Assembly (NCBI GenBank): GCA_016786765.1
Contig: JAEUUZ010000017.1
Location: forward strand, 1 to 64,000
Length of the DNA: 64,000 nt
DNA from: Chitinophagales bacterium
Lineage (GTDB): Bacteria > Bacteroidota > Bacteroidia > Chitinophagales > LD1
Direction of reading: 5' to 3'
Shown: positions 16,970 through 26,250 of the stretch, in pieces
Position numbering within the stretch: position 1 is the stretch's first letter
Layout: each line of letters starts with the position of its first letter
The notes under the pieces: generated by a model
Told to the model about the DNA's origin: nothing
Databases searched by the model: none
The model's input: the letters and a program-made list of their open reading frames with translations, nothing else
Made by a program: the position numbers and the translations under genes

Positions 16970-18304
16970 ATGACATTTGAGGATTTAAATATTAAACGCC
17001 CTGTGCTCAATGCACTTAGCGATATGGGTTTGGTAACCCCCACTACTATTCAAGAGCGTGCCTTTTCTGTAGTGATGTCGGGCTGTGATGTAATAGGGAT
17101 AGCACAAACAGGAACAGGAAAAACATTAGCGTACTTGTTGCCTTGCCTTCGCCAATGGACGTTTACAAAAGACACTGCCCCACAAATATTGATTTTGGTG
17201 CCTACTCGCGAGTTGGTAGTGCAAGTGGTGGAGCAAGTGAAAAAGCTTAGTGCCTACATGAGTGTTCGTGTTGAAGGTGTTTACGGAGGCGGAAACATCA
17301 ATACGCAATCGGCTCAGATTGAAGCGGGTTTAGATGTGCTAGTAGCCACCCCAGGTCGTTTAATCGATTTTTTATTGCGTGGAACATTGAAAACCAAATC
17401 CATTAAGCATTTGGTGATTGATGAAGTAGATGAAATGTTGACGTTGGGCTTTCGTCCACAACTCACTACGATACTAGATTTATTGCCTAAAAAGCGTCAG
17501 AACTTAATGTTTTCGGCTACTATGTCGGATGAGGTAGAAAGCTTGATTAGCGTGTTTTTCAATCATCCCACAAAGATTGAAGCTGCACCAACGGGTACTC
17601 CATTGGAGAATATTGAACAGACCGGTTATGCTGTTCCCAACTTCAATACGAAAGTCAATTTACTGGAAATGCTTTTATCGGATGCAACCGTTTTTTCGAA
17701 AGTATTGGTGTTTGCGGCCACAAAAAAATTAGCTGATGCGCTCTATGAAAAATTGGCACTTCAATTCCCCGAAACTATTGGTGTGATTCATTCTAACAAG
17801 GATCAGAGTTATCGTTTCAGAAGTGTAAACAATTTCAAGGATGGTTCATTTCGTGTATTAATTGCTACAGATATTATTGCGCGCGGATTAGATATTTCGG
17901 ATGTAACCCACGTCATTAATTTTGATGTTCCCGATGTGCCTGAGAATTACATTCACCGTATTGGACGAACAGGTCGTTACGATAAAAGGGGAATCGCTAT
18001 TACATTCATAACACCAAGTGAAAGCGAAAATCAAGCGGCCATTGAAGGATTGATGAAGTTTGCTATTCCTATGCTTGAATTGCCTGAAGACCTCGAAATT
18101 TCAACAGTGCTCTCACACGATGAAATACCGGAAATTAAAATGCCTTTCGGAAAATCGCGTACACCTAAGAGCGAAGCTAAAGGACCTGCTTTTCATGAAA
18201 AATCGAAGAAAAACCAAAAGGTAAATGTAAAGGTGCGCCACTCTGAAAAAATGCGTGCCAAATACGGAAAACCTAAGAAACGTAAGCCGAAAGAGGGCAA
18301 GTAG
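16970..18304 (+). CDS. DEAD-box-like RNA helicase with DEVD motif
   Basis: A 444-residue helicase with [28 protein letters not shown] (motif II is DEVD, not DEAD), SATMSDE, ATDIIARGLD and HRIGRTGR. The C-terminal region from about residue 395 is Lys/Arg-rich, suited to RNA binding. The ATG at 16970 is chosen over a TTG six bases earlier. It is probably a second RNA remodelling factor beside the RhlE-like protein. It is not obviously cotranscribed with the protease (48-base gap). Confidence 0.92.
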   Translation: MTFEDLNIKRPVLNALSDMGLVTPTTIQERAFSVVMSGCDVIGIAQTGTGKTLAYLLPCLRQWTFTKDTAPQILILVPTRELVVQVVEQVKKLSAYMSVRVEGVYGGGNINTQSAQIEAGLDVLVATPGRLIDFLLRGTLKTKSIKHLVIDEVDEMLTLGFRPQLTTILDLLPKKRQNLMFSATMSDEVESLISVFFNHPTKIEAAPTGTPLENIEQTGYAVPNFNTKVNLLEMLLSDATVFSKVLVFAATKKLADALYEKLALQFPETIGVIHSNKDQSYRFRSVNNFKDGSFRVLIATDIIARGLDISDVTHVINFDVPDVPENYIHRIGRTGRYDKRGIAITFITPSESENQAAIEGLMKFAIPMLELPEDLEISTVLSHDEIPEIKMPFGKSRTPKSEAKGPAFHEKSKKNQKVNVKVRHSEKMRAKYGKPKKRKPKEGK

Positions 18305-18362
18305 TCTTCTTAAATAGCATAGTATTGCTGTTTTCCTAATTTGATTTTTTATCTTCAATACT

Positions 18363-19280
18363 ATGAATTGGAAAACTAAACTTGTGTTGCTGTTTGCAAA
18401 ATTGCAAAAGCCAATTAGTGTTGAAGATGGAGTTGATATAATGGCTTTGCGCAAGAAGTCGTCTAATGCTTCGAAGTTGGGTGTTAAGTTATTCGACAAA
18501 AATGTAAACATTGCAACTACTTATGATGCGATTGCGAATGGCGTTCCGGTACGCATTTACAAAAATAGCGAAGCCAAAAACCAACGCGTGATTGTGTTTT
18601 ACCATGGTGGAGGTTTTGTGTTATATGATGTTTCTTCTCACGATAATTGTTGTAGAAAACTATGTAAGATGAATAACAGCATAGTGGTATCGGTAGATTA
18701 TCGTTTGGCTCCGGAATGCCCTTTCCCTGCAGCACATGAAGACGCCTTCACAGCATTGCAATGGGTGCGCGAAAATGCAGAGCAGTTAGGAGCAAACGCT
18801 AGCGATATGATTGTTGCTGGCGATAGTGCCGGTGGGAATTTAGCAGCATGTATGGCGCACCGTTGCCGAAAGGAAAATATTCCGTTGAAGGGACAAGTGC
18901 TAGTATATCCTTGGATTGACGGCAAACTGAATAATCCTTCTATCAAAACAAACGGAGAAGGCTATTTGCTCGAAAAGCGCACTATGTTTTGGTTTCAACA
19001 ACAATACACCCCTCGTCCCGAAGATCATTGTGTGCCTGAAGTTTCGCCTTGTTATGAATCAGATTTTACCGGATTAGCACCCGCCTTTATTCTTACTGCA
19101 GCTTATGACCCTTTATTGGATGACGGAGTCAATTACTTCCATCAACTGCAAGCAGCAGGAATTAAAGCGACTTACAAATGTTATCCCGAATTGTTTCACG
19201 GCTTTTTCAATATACCTGGAATTGATCCGGTGGCGATTCAATCGTATACCGATATTCAACTCTTTTTGGCAGAGTTATAG
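18363..19280 (+). CDS. alpha/beta-hydrolase, hormone-sensitive-lipase-type esterase
   Basis: A 305-residue esterase with the HSL-family oxyanion motif HGGGFVL, the YRLAPE segment, and the nucleophile elbow GDSAGG. Late residues DPLLDDG and ELFHGF supply the Asp and His of the catalytic triad. It lacks a signal peptide and would act in the cytoplasm on short-chain carboxylic esters. The physiological substrate is unknown. It converges with the amidase gene, 2 bases apart. Confidence 0.92.
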   Translation: MNWKTKLVLLFAKLQKPISVEDGVDIMALRKKSSNASKLGVKLFDKNVNIATTYDAIANGVPVRIYKNSEAKNQRVIVFYHGGGFVLYDVSSHDNCCRKLCKMNNSIVVSVDYRLAPECPFPAAHEDAFTALQWVRENAEQLGANASDMIVAGDSAGGNLAACMAHRCRKENIPLKGQVLVYPWIDGKLNNPSIKTNGEGYLLEKRTMFWFQQQYTPRPEDHCVPEVSPCYESDFTGLAPAFILTAAYDPLLDDGVNYFHQLQAAGIKATYKCYPELFHGFFNIPGIDPVAIQSYTDIQLFLAEL

Positions 19281-19282
19281 TG

Positions 19283-20698
19283 TTAACTGTTGTACAAAAA
19301 CGACCAAGGTTGCGCCATTTCAATTTCGTAGGCTAGCTCTAGTAATGTTTTATCTTGCCCAAGTGGTGCAATAAATTGTACGCCAATGGGTAGTCCATCG
19401 CTGGATTGACTCATAGGTACGGAAATAGCCGGTGAACCTGTTACATTTTGTAAGCCTGTATAAGAAGCAAATGAAACCGCACGATGCGCAATTTCCTGAT
19501 ACGGCAACTCCATGTTGAAATGCCCTATTTTAGGCACTTTTTGCGAAAGCACCGGTGTCATAATCAAATCGTATTGTTTCAAATAGCTTTCGGCTTCTGC
19601 TCCCGATTTTTTGAGAATACGTAGACTTTTCGGCAGTTTCAGTGCATTTTTTTTGAATTGAGCACTTAAACCTGTTGTGAAATTTTCCAATTGCTTTTTA
19701 TCTACTTTGGCTTTAACCATTAAACCACTCATACTCGTGAAGGCAAAAGCAAAGAAACCGTAATAGTTTAAAAAGTGTTGCGACATTTCTCCAATATCAA
19801 ATGGGAAAGGAATTTGCTCAACGGTATGTCCGAGCGATGTCATTAGTTTGGCAGCATGCAACTGTGTTTGATAAGTGTCTGCATCTTGATGTCCGATTTT
19901 CCCTTCTGCAATATTGTCGAAGAACAATACTTTCAATCGTTTCTTACCCGGATGCTGTACAAGCCCCATGGCCGGTAGCTTTGGATTACAGTAATGTTTT
20001 TCTGCAGCTGCATAAAAGGCAGCAGTGTCGCGTACCGTTCGCGTTAAAACACCTTGGTAGCCAAGGTTTAACGGTAAGATTTCAGAGCCATCAAAATTAA
20101 TCAATCGATCACGCGATGGCTTTAAACCTACCAAACCGCAACACGAAGCCGGTATACGTGTAGAACCCGCACCGTCATTTGCTGTGGCAATTGGCACTAC
20201 ACCACTCGCTACCAATGCCGCTGAACCCGATGACGATCCGCCTGTTGTGTAATCGGTGTTCCAAGGGTTACGTGTAATGCCCCAGTTCGGATTTTCAGTA
20301 CTGCAAATTAATCCGAATTCGGGTAAAGTACTTTTGCCCAGCGGATTCACCCCAATCGATAAATATTGATCTACGAATTTGCTATTTCGTTTTGCCAATT
20401 TAGAGGTAAACGCATAAGTACCAAGTTGAGTTGGCAATCCTTTCATGTTGTCGTTATCTTTGATGAATGTGGGTACACCAAAGAAATCGCCATGGGGTTT
20501 GCTTTTCGTTTGCTCGCGGGCTTTGTCATATATCTTAATTGCGATCGCATTCAGTTCCCCATTCACTTTTTCTGCACGTGCTATCGCTGCTTCAGCCGCC
20601 TCTTGTGCCGAAATCTTTCCACTGGCAATCGCTTCAGCCACAGCCACTGCGTCCATTGTTCCTAAAGCATCATCGGTAAATGCACTAATTTTTTTCAT
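19283..20698 (-). CDS. amidase-signature-family amidase
   Basis: 471 residues from the ATG at 20698. The amidase signature is clear: GKSTLPEFG region, then [14 protein letters not shown] and [22 protein letters not shown], giving the Lys-Ser-Ser catalytic triad. It hydrolyses amides, possibly nitrile- or peptide-derived. GatA is a relative, but no gatB/gatC is adjacent, so a stand-alone amidase is favoured. A reading from 20785 would add 29 hydrophilic residues that overlap a promoter-like TAGATTTG, so the shorter start is preferred. Confidence 0.9.
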   Translation of the reverse strand: MKKISAFTDDALGTMDAVAVAEAIASGKISAQEAAEAAIARAEKVNGELNAIAIKIYDKAREQTKSKPHGDFFGVPTFIKDNDNMKGLPTQLGTYAFTSKLAKRNSKFVDQYLSIGVNPLGKSTLPEFGLICSTENPNWGITRNPWNTDYTTGGSSSGSAALVASGVVPIATANDGAGSTRIPASCCGLVGLKPSRDRLINFDGSEILPLNLGYQGVLTRTVRDTAAFYAAAEKHYCNPKLPAMGLVQHPGKKRLKVLFFDNIAEGKIGHQDADTYQTQLHAAKLMTSLGHTVEQIPFPFDIGEMSQHFLNYYGFFAFAFTSMSGLMVKAKVDKKQLENFTTGLSAQFKKNALKLPKSLRILKKSGAEAESYLKQYDLIMTPVLSQKVPKIGHFNMELPYQEIAHRAVSFASYTGLQNVTGSPAISVPMSQSSDGLPIGVQFIAPLGQDKTLLELAYEIEMAQPWSFLYNS

Positions 20699-20722
20699 AG
20701 TCGTGTTAGATATTGTATATTT

Positions 20723-20730
20723 CAAATCTA
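20723..20730 (-). promoter_or_regulatory. candidate -7 element for the amidase gene
   Basis: On the minus strand TAGATTTG matches the Bacteroidetes -7 consensus TAnnTTTG, about 25 bases before the ATG at 20698. No well-spaced TTTG -33 element was found, so the call is weak. It supports the shorter gene start. Confidence 0.3.
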
Positions 20731-20808
20731 TACTATCCAAAGCACGTCCGGCTTTCTTTTCAGCGTTTGTGCTTAAACTTCCCATGAAAAAAGTTTTAGC
20801 TTTACCGC

Positions 20809-21594
20809 ATGAAAAATGCTTCTGAAAGTATTCAGGTAAATAAGTACATCAGTTCATCGGGTTTTTGCTCGCGCAGAGATGCCGATAAGTATATCGAGGA
20901 GGCCCGTGTAACCATCAACAACGAAATTGCTTTGCCCACTTCGCGTGTAAATGCAGGTGATGTTGTGGCGGTTGATGGCGAAAAAATAAAAATCAGTAGA
21001 AAACAAAGTTTGTATATCGCCTTCAACAAACCAAAAGGCATTGCTTCCACTACCGATCCTAGCGATAGAAGTAATATCATTTACTATATCAATCACCCGA
21101 AGCGAATTTTCCCTATCGGTAGATTAGATAAAGATTCAGAGGGCTTGATTCTATTGACGAATGACGGAGATATCGTAAATAAAATTTTGCGCGCAGGGAA
21201 TGAACACGAGAAAGAATATATTGTTACTGTAGACAAAGCAATAACAACCGAATTTGTGAAACGTATGGCCGGTGGCTTGCCGGTGTTGGGTACAAAGACC
21301 TTGCCTTGTATAGTTCGACAAATGGGCAACCGAACTTTTAAGATAATTCTTACACAAGGCTTGAACCGACAAATACGCAGAATGTGCGAATATCTTGATT
21401 ATAAAGTGGTCAGTTTGAAACGTATTCGCATCATGAACATTCACTTAAAAGATTTACCTGTGGGTAAGTGGCGCGTGTTAACTCCTGCTGAGATGCATGA
21501 ATTGCAAGGTATGCTAGTCCACTCGGTGAAAACAGAGGAAGCTTCAGTGATAAAAAAGCCGAAGAAGAATAAAAACACCGACTATTTATACTAA
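20809..21594 (+). CDS. rluF: 23S rRNA pseudouridine synthase, RluF-like
   Basis: 261 residues. An S4 RNA-binding domain occupies residues 8-55 (NKYISSSGFCSRRDADKYI). The RsuA/RluB-type catalytic domain follows, with FNKPKGIAS and the active-site Asp in GRLDKDSEGLILLTND. A late GLNRQIRRMCEYLDYKV segment completes the family pattern. RluF makes pseudouridine at 23S rRNA position 2604. The S4 domain and the length (E. coli RluF is about 290) fit this subgroup better than RsuA. It is divergent from the amidase, with about 110 bases between starts. Confidence 0.9.
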   Translation: MKNASESIQVNKYISSSGFCSRRDADKYIEEARVTINNEIALPTSRVNAGDVVAVDGEKIKISRKQSLYIAFNKPKGIASTTDPSDRSNIIYYINHPKRIFPIGRLDKDSEGLILLTNDGDIVNKILRAGNEHEKEYIVTVDKAITTEFVKRMAGGLPVLGTKTLPCIVRQMGNRTFKIILTQGLNRQIRRMCEYLDYKVVSLKRIRIMNIHLKDLPVGKWRVLTPAEMHELQGMLVHSVKTEEASVIKKPKKNKNTDYLY

Positions 21595-21729
21595 TTGACG
21601 CTCTTGCTTTTGTAACAGCCCCTTTAGTCTTAATGCATTTCCTACCCTGCAGGAAAGTAAGCCTACTATTATTTCTTCCTCCACCAATCACTCACCGATC
21701 AATAATTTCATTGTATATTGTAATCAATT

Positions 21730-22710
21730 ATGAAAAAGCGAATTCTGATTTTAGGAGGAACCATGTTTACCGGTCGTGCACTGGTAGAGCGGCTAATGAA
21801 TGATGATCGTTATGTTCTAACTTTATTCAATCGTGGGAAATCCAACAGTGGTATTTTTCCAAGTGTAACACAAATGCATGGGAATCGCGAAACTGATGAT
21901 ATTCTTCAGGTCTGCGATCAACATTGGGACGTTGTGATTGATTTTAGCGGCTATTACCCTAAAACATTTTCGCAGTTATTGAATAGATTGAGCGGTAAAG
22001 TAGGTCGCTATATTTTCATTTCTACCATTTCGGTTTTTCCATTTGGAGATGGGGATGTGCAACATATAGGAGAAGAGGATGTAACATTGTCTTGTGCTGA
22101 AGAGCAGATGATATCTCCTTTGCCGGATGCCTATGGCGAGAAGAAAGCGGAAATGGAACGTATTCTACTTACCCATCCTGAATTAGATCCATTGATATTA
22201 CGACCGAGTTTTATTTATGGACGATACGATTGGACCGACCGTTTTTACTATTGGTTGTACCGAGCAAAACAGCAACAAAAAATGCTGTTACCGGAGCCGA
22301 AATTACTTTCGCTTACCTATGTAGAAGACTTGGTAAATGGGATTTTGAGCGCTATCGAAGTGAAAAAGCATCTCCCGTTCTATAACGCCATTACACATAC
22401 CAATGTTCGAATAAATAAGGTGTTGGAGTTTATTGCAAAGCATCAGAATACAACAATCGAAACCATCCATTTTACCGAAGCTATGTTTGAAGAGTACACG
22501 TTTGAGGGGAACGAATTTCCTTTGACTTTACCTTTCGATCTTCATGTAGAAGGAATACGATGGTTGAACGATTTAGGATTATCTCCAACTCCTTTTAATG
22601 ACACTTTATTGGAGAGTATGCAATATTTTGACCGTATGCATTGGCCACAACCCAAAACAGGATTGACTTTAGAACGAGAGGCTGAAATCCTCTCTACATT
22701 ACAACAATAA
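21730..22710 (+). CDS. NAD-dependent epimerase/dehydratase-like protein
   Basis: 326 residues. The Rossmann dinucleotide motif is at the N-terminus (ILGGTMFTGRAL; G-G-T-x-F-x-G), and a YGEKKAEME segment at about residue 137 holds the Tyr and Lys of the short-chain dehydrogenase pair. The glycine-rich GGTxFxG form and the DFSGYYP segment place it with atypical epimerases of the isoflavone-reductase/plastid-RNA-binding (CSP41-like) side, whose substrates are unclear. It stands alone, with 118 bases to the PadR gene. Confidence 0.85.
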   Translation: MKKRILILGGTMFTGRALVERLMNDDRYVLTLFNRGKSNSGIFPSVTQMHGNRETDDILQVCDQHWDVVIDFSGYYPKTFSQLLNRLSGKVGRYIFISTISVFPFGDGDVQHIGEEDVTLSCAEEQMISPLPDAYGEKKAEMERILLTHPELDPLILRPSFIYGRYDWTDRFYYWLYRAKQQQKMLLPEPKLLSLTYVEDLVNGILSAIEVKKHLPFYNAITHTNVRINKVLEFIAKHQNTTIETIHFTEAMFEEYTFEGNEFPLTLPFDLHVEGIRWLNDLGLSPTPFNDTLLESMQYFDRMHWPQPKTGLTLEREAEILSTLQQ

Positions 22711-22769
22711 AACCTTTCCCTGCTTTTAGCTACTCTTTTTTGTTCCAGCGAATGGCTATAAAATTTTTT

Positions 22770-22810
22770 ATGCATAATATTTGGATGCATCAGAATCTTA
22801 TGTATCTTTG
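22770..22810 (+). promoter_or_regulatory. promoter with overlapping palindromes before the PadR gene
   Basis: TTTG at 22780-22783 and TATCTTTG at 22803-22810 (19-base spacer) match the Bacteroidetes -33/-7 elements, about 19 bases before the ATG at 22829. ATGCAT at 22770-22775 and 22785-22790 flank the -33 element with a 9-base gap. PadR proteins bind palindromes of about this layout, so the site may be the autorepression operator. That is an inference. Confidence 0.5.
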
Positions 22811-22828
22811 TTTCAACAAATCAGAATT

Positions 22829-23170
22829 ATGCTATTTTCTTCAGAACTTATAAAGGGCACATTAAAGACCATTGTGCTTAAATTATTGGCCGACAATAAA
22901 CGCATGTATGGCTACGAAATCACGCAAAAAGTGAAAGAACTAACACGCGATAGAATACTCATTACGGAAGGTGCATTGTATCCCACCTTGCACGCTTTGG
23001 AGGCCGATGGATTAGTGGTAACAGAGTTGGAGTATATCGGCAAACGCGTACGTAAGCATTATAAGTTAACGCCAAGCGGTAAGTCGAAGACAAAGGAGAA
23101 AGTGAGTGAACTTATCGAGTTTATGCAAACGATGCATGTGCTTTTAGACATCAACCTACAAACCAACTAA
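22829..23170 (+). CDS. PadR-family transcriptional regulator
   Basis: 113 residues, start at ATG 22829 (an upstream extension would run through the promoter). The winged helix is typical: ELIKGTLKTIVLKLLADN at the start, MYGYEIT, then TEGALYPTLHALEADGLV and the wing KRVRKHYKLTPSGK. A C-terminal helix of about 20 residues mediates dimerisation. PadR proteins repress the gene next to them. Here the stop TAA overlaps the ATG of the membrane protein (TAATG), so the two are translationally coupled. Confidence 0.93.
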   Translation: MLFSSELIKGTLKTIVLKLLADNKRMYGYEITQKVKELTRDRILITEGALYPTLHALEADGLVVTELEYIGKRVRKHYKLTPSGKSKTKEKVSELIEFMQTMHVLLDINLQTN

Positions 23171-23898
23171 TGTATACGCTATCAGATGATCAGGTTGAAT
23201 TTATCTTAAAGGATATTCAACAGAAAGGTATTTATACTGAAGACTTGCAACAGAATTTGTTGGATCATATCTGTTGTATCCTTGAAACAGAAATGAAAGC
23301 AGACGATGATTTTGAAAGTGTTTATGCCATAGTTCTACAACGCTTTTATAAAAACGAATTGCTCGAAATCGAGCAAGAAACACAAGATTTATTAACCTTC
23401 AAAAACTTTTATTTTATGAAAAAAGTAATGCTTTTAAGCGGTCTGAGTACTGCAGGAACCTTTATGTTGGGATCAGTTTGCAAAGTTATGCATTGGCCGG
23501 GTGCTAGTTTCTTTTTTGTTTTAGCTATTGGGTTATTGAGTTTTCTTTTTCTCCCGCTTTTGTTTCTCTTAAAACAGAAAGAGCTAAAATCTCTACAGGA
23601 AAAATTGGTACTTTTGAGTGGTGTATTGGTTGGTATGCTTTATACCGTAGCCGTTTTAGCATCAGTAATGCATTGGACAATGGCAAAGTCCGGTACCTAT
23701 TGGTTGTTGATGATAGGATTCTCCTTTTTCGTATTTATTCCGTTGTATTTCTTTAATGGAATTCGAAAGCCGGAATCGAAAATCAACACTATTTTGGTTA
23801 CCTGCTTGATGGTGATTTTTATGAGTCTTCAGTTTTTGATGGTGAGCCTAAAACCAGATATTCAAAAGCAAATTACAGCAATAGAAGCAAAGCAATAA
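23170..23898 (+). CDS. PadR-coupled membrane protein with duplicated GldL-like segment
   Basis: 242 residues. A soluble N-terminal helical domain (residues 1-80, LLDHICCILETEM) resembles the HAAS-type domain found beside PadR regulators. Then come about six hydrophobic helices in two homologous halves: VMHWPGASFFFVLAIGLL near residues 103-120 and SVMHWTMAKSGTYW near 166-180, each ending in an FxPLxF turn. The MHW motif is shared with GldL and related proteins. It is probably the repressor's target and partner. Exact role unknown. Confidence 0.7.
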   Translation: MYTLSDDQVEFILKDIQQKGIYTEDLQQNLLDHICCILETEMKADDDFESVYAIVLQRFYKNELLEIEQETQDLLTFKNFYFMKKVMLLSGLSTAGTFMLGSVCKVMHWPGASFFFVLAIGLLSFLFLPLLFLLKQKELKSLQEKLVLLSGVLVGMLYTVAVLASVMHWTMAKSGTYWLLMIGFSFFVFIPLYFFNGIRKPESKINTILVTCLMVIFMSLQFLMVSLKPDIQKQITAIEAKQ

Positions 23899-23915
23899 GT
23901 AAATGCAATCATTAT

Positions 23916-23959
23916 AAGAAGGAGTGTTATTCGATGTAATTCGAAGGACACTCCTTCTT
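23916..23959. terminator. bidirectional terminator between convergent genes
   Basis: AAGAAGGAGTGT at 23916-23927 pairs perfectly with ACACTCCTTCTT at 23948-23959 (12 bp), with an inner TTCGA/TCGAA stem. It sits between the membrane protein (stop 23898) and the convergent kinase-like gene (stop 23963). The outer A and T pairs give partial poly-T on both strands. Confidence 0.7.
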
Positions 23960-23962
23960 GCA

Positions 23963-25015
23963 TTATGCTATCAATCGTTTACACCGCCAATTCATATAAT
24001 TCACCAATAACCAGAAATTTTTAAAAGCTTTGTTCGTGGTTTGTTTGTGGTGATAGCGGAAATAAATTTGTTGCATGATTACTGCCAAACGGAAAAGACC
24101 ATACACTTCATAGAACGTAAAATCTTTCGCATCAAATCCCATTTGATCGCAGTAATATTGAATGACTTCTTTTCGGGTGATCATACCTTTCAAATGTGTA
24201 GGTTGTCTGCGTGTTTGCTTTGCCACAAAATCATCATCGGCTTGAACCCAGTAGGCTAATGAGTTCCCTAAATCCATCATCGGATCGCCAATAGTCGCCA
24301 TCTCCCAATCTAATACACCAATTACTTTTGTTGGATTATGTTCGTCTAATACCACATTGTCAAACCGGAAATCGTTATGGATGAAACAGGTTTTTTCTTG
24401 TTTGGGAACATTCGCTTTTAAATAGTCGATGACATAATTGCAAGGAGGTACGTTCCAGGTCTTTGCTTTTTTGTAGCGCTCAGACCACCCGTCAACCTGC
24501 CGCTGACAATAGCCAATCCCCTTGCCTAACTCATGTAAACCGGTGCTTTGAATATCAACCTTGTGTAGTTCAATCAGTGTGTCAATAACATTTCTGCAAA
24601 GCATATTTACTTCAGTCTCACTTAACGTTAGCGCTTTAGGTAAATTCGCTCTTGGTATAATGCCTGAAATTTTCTCCATCACATAAAACTCTCTTCCGAT
24701 AACGCTTTCATCACTGCATAGCGCTATCATTTCAGGAACATATTCATAGCTTGGCTTTAATCGCTCCATAATACGAAACTCACGCGCCATATCGTGCGCC
24801 CCTTTTGCTTTTGTTCCTTTAGGAGATGTTCTTAAGATAAGGGAAACATTGTCGAAATTCAGTTGATACGTGAGATTAGAGGCACCTCCCGGAAACTGTT
24901 TTATGTCTAATGCCCCATGTGCATTTTGGTAATGTGATTTCACAAAAGCCGCAACGGCATTTACATCTAAAGCATCTTCGGCTCTGGTTGCTTTGGGTTG
25001 GTCAATCAAACTCAT
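23963..25015 (-). CDS. APH-type phosphotransferase, ACAD10/11-kinase-like (LvaA-like)
   Basis: 350 residues with the protein-kinase-like phosphotransferase fold: a GGASNLTYQL glycine-rich start, catalytic HNDFRFDNVV (residues about 215-225), and metal-binding DWEMATIGDPMMDLG. Members of this branch are the kinase halves of ACAD10/11 and the LvaA proteins, which phosphorylate the 4-hydroxyl of 4-hydroxyacyl-CoAs. The gene overlaps the acyl-CoA dehydrogenase gene by 4 bases (ATGA), as expected for partners. It is the last of the five-gene operon. The substrate is an inference from family and context. Confidence 0.88.
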   Translation of the reverse strand: MSLIDQPKATRAEDALDVNAVAAFVKSHYQNAHGALDIKQFPGGASNLTYQLNFDNVSLILRTSPKGTKAKGAHDMAREFRIMERLKPSYEYVPEMIALCSDESVIGREFYVMEKISGIIPRANLPKALTLSETEVNMLCRNVIDTLIELHKVDIQSTGLHELGKGIGYCQRQVDGWSERYKKAKTWNVPPCNYVIDYLKANVPKQEKTCFIHNDFRFDNVVLDEHNPTKVIGVLDWEMATIGDPMMDLGNSLAYWVQADDDFVAKQTRRQPTHLKGMITRKEVIQYYCDQMGFDAKDFTFYEVYGLFRLAVIMQQIYFRYHHKQTTNKAFKNFWLLVNYMNWRCKRLIA

Positions 25016-26217
25016 GCCTTATATTTTAAAAGCTCAAGCCTTGCCACAACACCACGGTGGACTTCATCGGGTCCATCAGCCAAACGTAAAATTCGCGCAT
25101 AGGCATACATAGCAGCCAGTGGACTATCATTGCTCAAACCCTTTCCGCCCAGGAGTTGTATAGCTTGATCTACAATTTTACAAGCAACATTCGGGGCTAC
25201 AACTTTAATCTGACTCACCTCGCTCAGTGCACCCATTGCACCAACAGTATCCAGTAAATAGGCTGTCTTCAGAATAAGTAATCGCGTCATTTCTATATCA
25301 ATGCGCGCATTTGCAATGATGTCGCGATTTCCACCCAAATTAATCAATGGTTTTCCAAAGGCTATTCGTTCCATTCCTCTTTTAATCATCAGTTCTAAAG
25401 CCCTTTCCGCTACACCAATTTGACGCATGCAGTGGTGCACTCTCCCCGGACCTAATCGACCTTGTGCGATTTCAAAACCTTTCCCTAAACCTGCAATAAC
25501 AGCTGTTTTGGGTAATCGTACATTTTTGAAACTCACTTCTCCATGTCCATAAGGCGCATCAAAACTTCCAAATACAGGAAGCATTCGCTCAATCGTTACA
25601 CCTGCTGTATCCATAGGGACGAGCACCATCGAGTGTTGCAAATACTTATGCGCACTTGGGTCTGAAAGTCCCATAAATATTACCACCTTGCAGTTTGGAT
25701 GCCCTAGGCCGGTGCTCCACCATTTAGTGCCGTTGAGCACAATTTCATCGCCATCTTCAACAATAGTAGCCTCCATGTTTGTGGCATCGCTTGACGCAAC
25801 ATCAGGTTCAGTCATACAAAAGGCAGAACGAATTTTCCCTTCCAATAAAGGTTTCATCCATTGTTCTTTTTGCGCTTCGCTGCCATATTTCCAAATCACT
25901 TCCATGTTTCCCGTATCGGGAGCATTACAGTTAAAAATTTCGGGTGCGAGGAGTGAATGTCCCGTTATTTCTGCTACAGGAGCATATTCTACATTCGACA
26001 AACCACTAATTTCCGGTAAAAATAAATTCCAAAGTCCTGCCGCTTTTGCTTTTTCTTTCAGCACTTCAATACGAGGATCTACCATCCAGTTTTTCCAATT
26101 GGCATCTTCCGTATGATGTTGTAAATATTCGCTTTCGAGCGGAAGAATATGTTCATCTAAAAACAGACGAACTTTTTTTATCATCTCTTTTGCTTTTTCT
26201 GAATGTTCAAAATTCAT
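25012..26217 (-). CDS. acyl-CoA dehydrogenase, ACAD10/11 / LvaC-like
   Basis: 401 residues with the acyl-CoA dehydrogenase plan: an N-terminal helical domain, the CMTEPDVASSD substrate loop, WWSTG in the middle, and a C-terminal helical bundle with RHVHHCMRQ-like contacts (GRVHHCMRQIG) and the end RLADGPDEVHR. The C-terminal DGPDEVHRGVVAR is the usual ACAD close. Pairing with the APH kinase suggests it converts a 4-phosphoacyl-CoA to an enoyl-CoA by elimination and then onward, as LvaC or ACAD11 do. It lies 33 bases after the aldolase paralogue. Confidence 0.9.
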   Translation of the reverse strand: MNFEHSEKAKEMIKKVRLFLDEHILPLESEYLQHHTEDANWKNWMVDPRIEVLKEKAKAAGLWNLFLPEISGLSNVEYAPVAEITGHSLLAPEIFNCNAPDTGNMEVIWKYGSEAQKEQWMKPLLEGKIRSAFCMTEPDVASSDATNMEATIVEDGDEIVLNGTKWWSTGLGHPNCKVVIFMGLSDPSAHKYLQHSMVLVPMDTAGVTIERMLPVFGSFDAPYGHGEVSFKNVRLPKTAVIAGLGKGFEIAQGRLGPGRVHHCMRQIGVAERALELMIKRGMERIAFGKPLINLGGNRDIIANARIDIEMTRLLILKTAYLLDTVGAMGALSEVSQIKVVAPNVACKIVDQAIQLLGGKGLSNDSPLAAMYAYARILRLADGPDEVHRGVVARLELLKYKA

Positions 26218-26250
26218 AAACCGAAAATTTAACTGATTTGTAAAATAGCG

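Noticed and set aside
20698-20785. longer N-terminus for the amidase
   Set aside because: The extension is hydrophilic, overlaps a promoter-like TAGATTTG and adds nothing to the fold.
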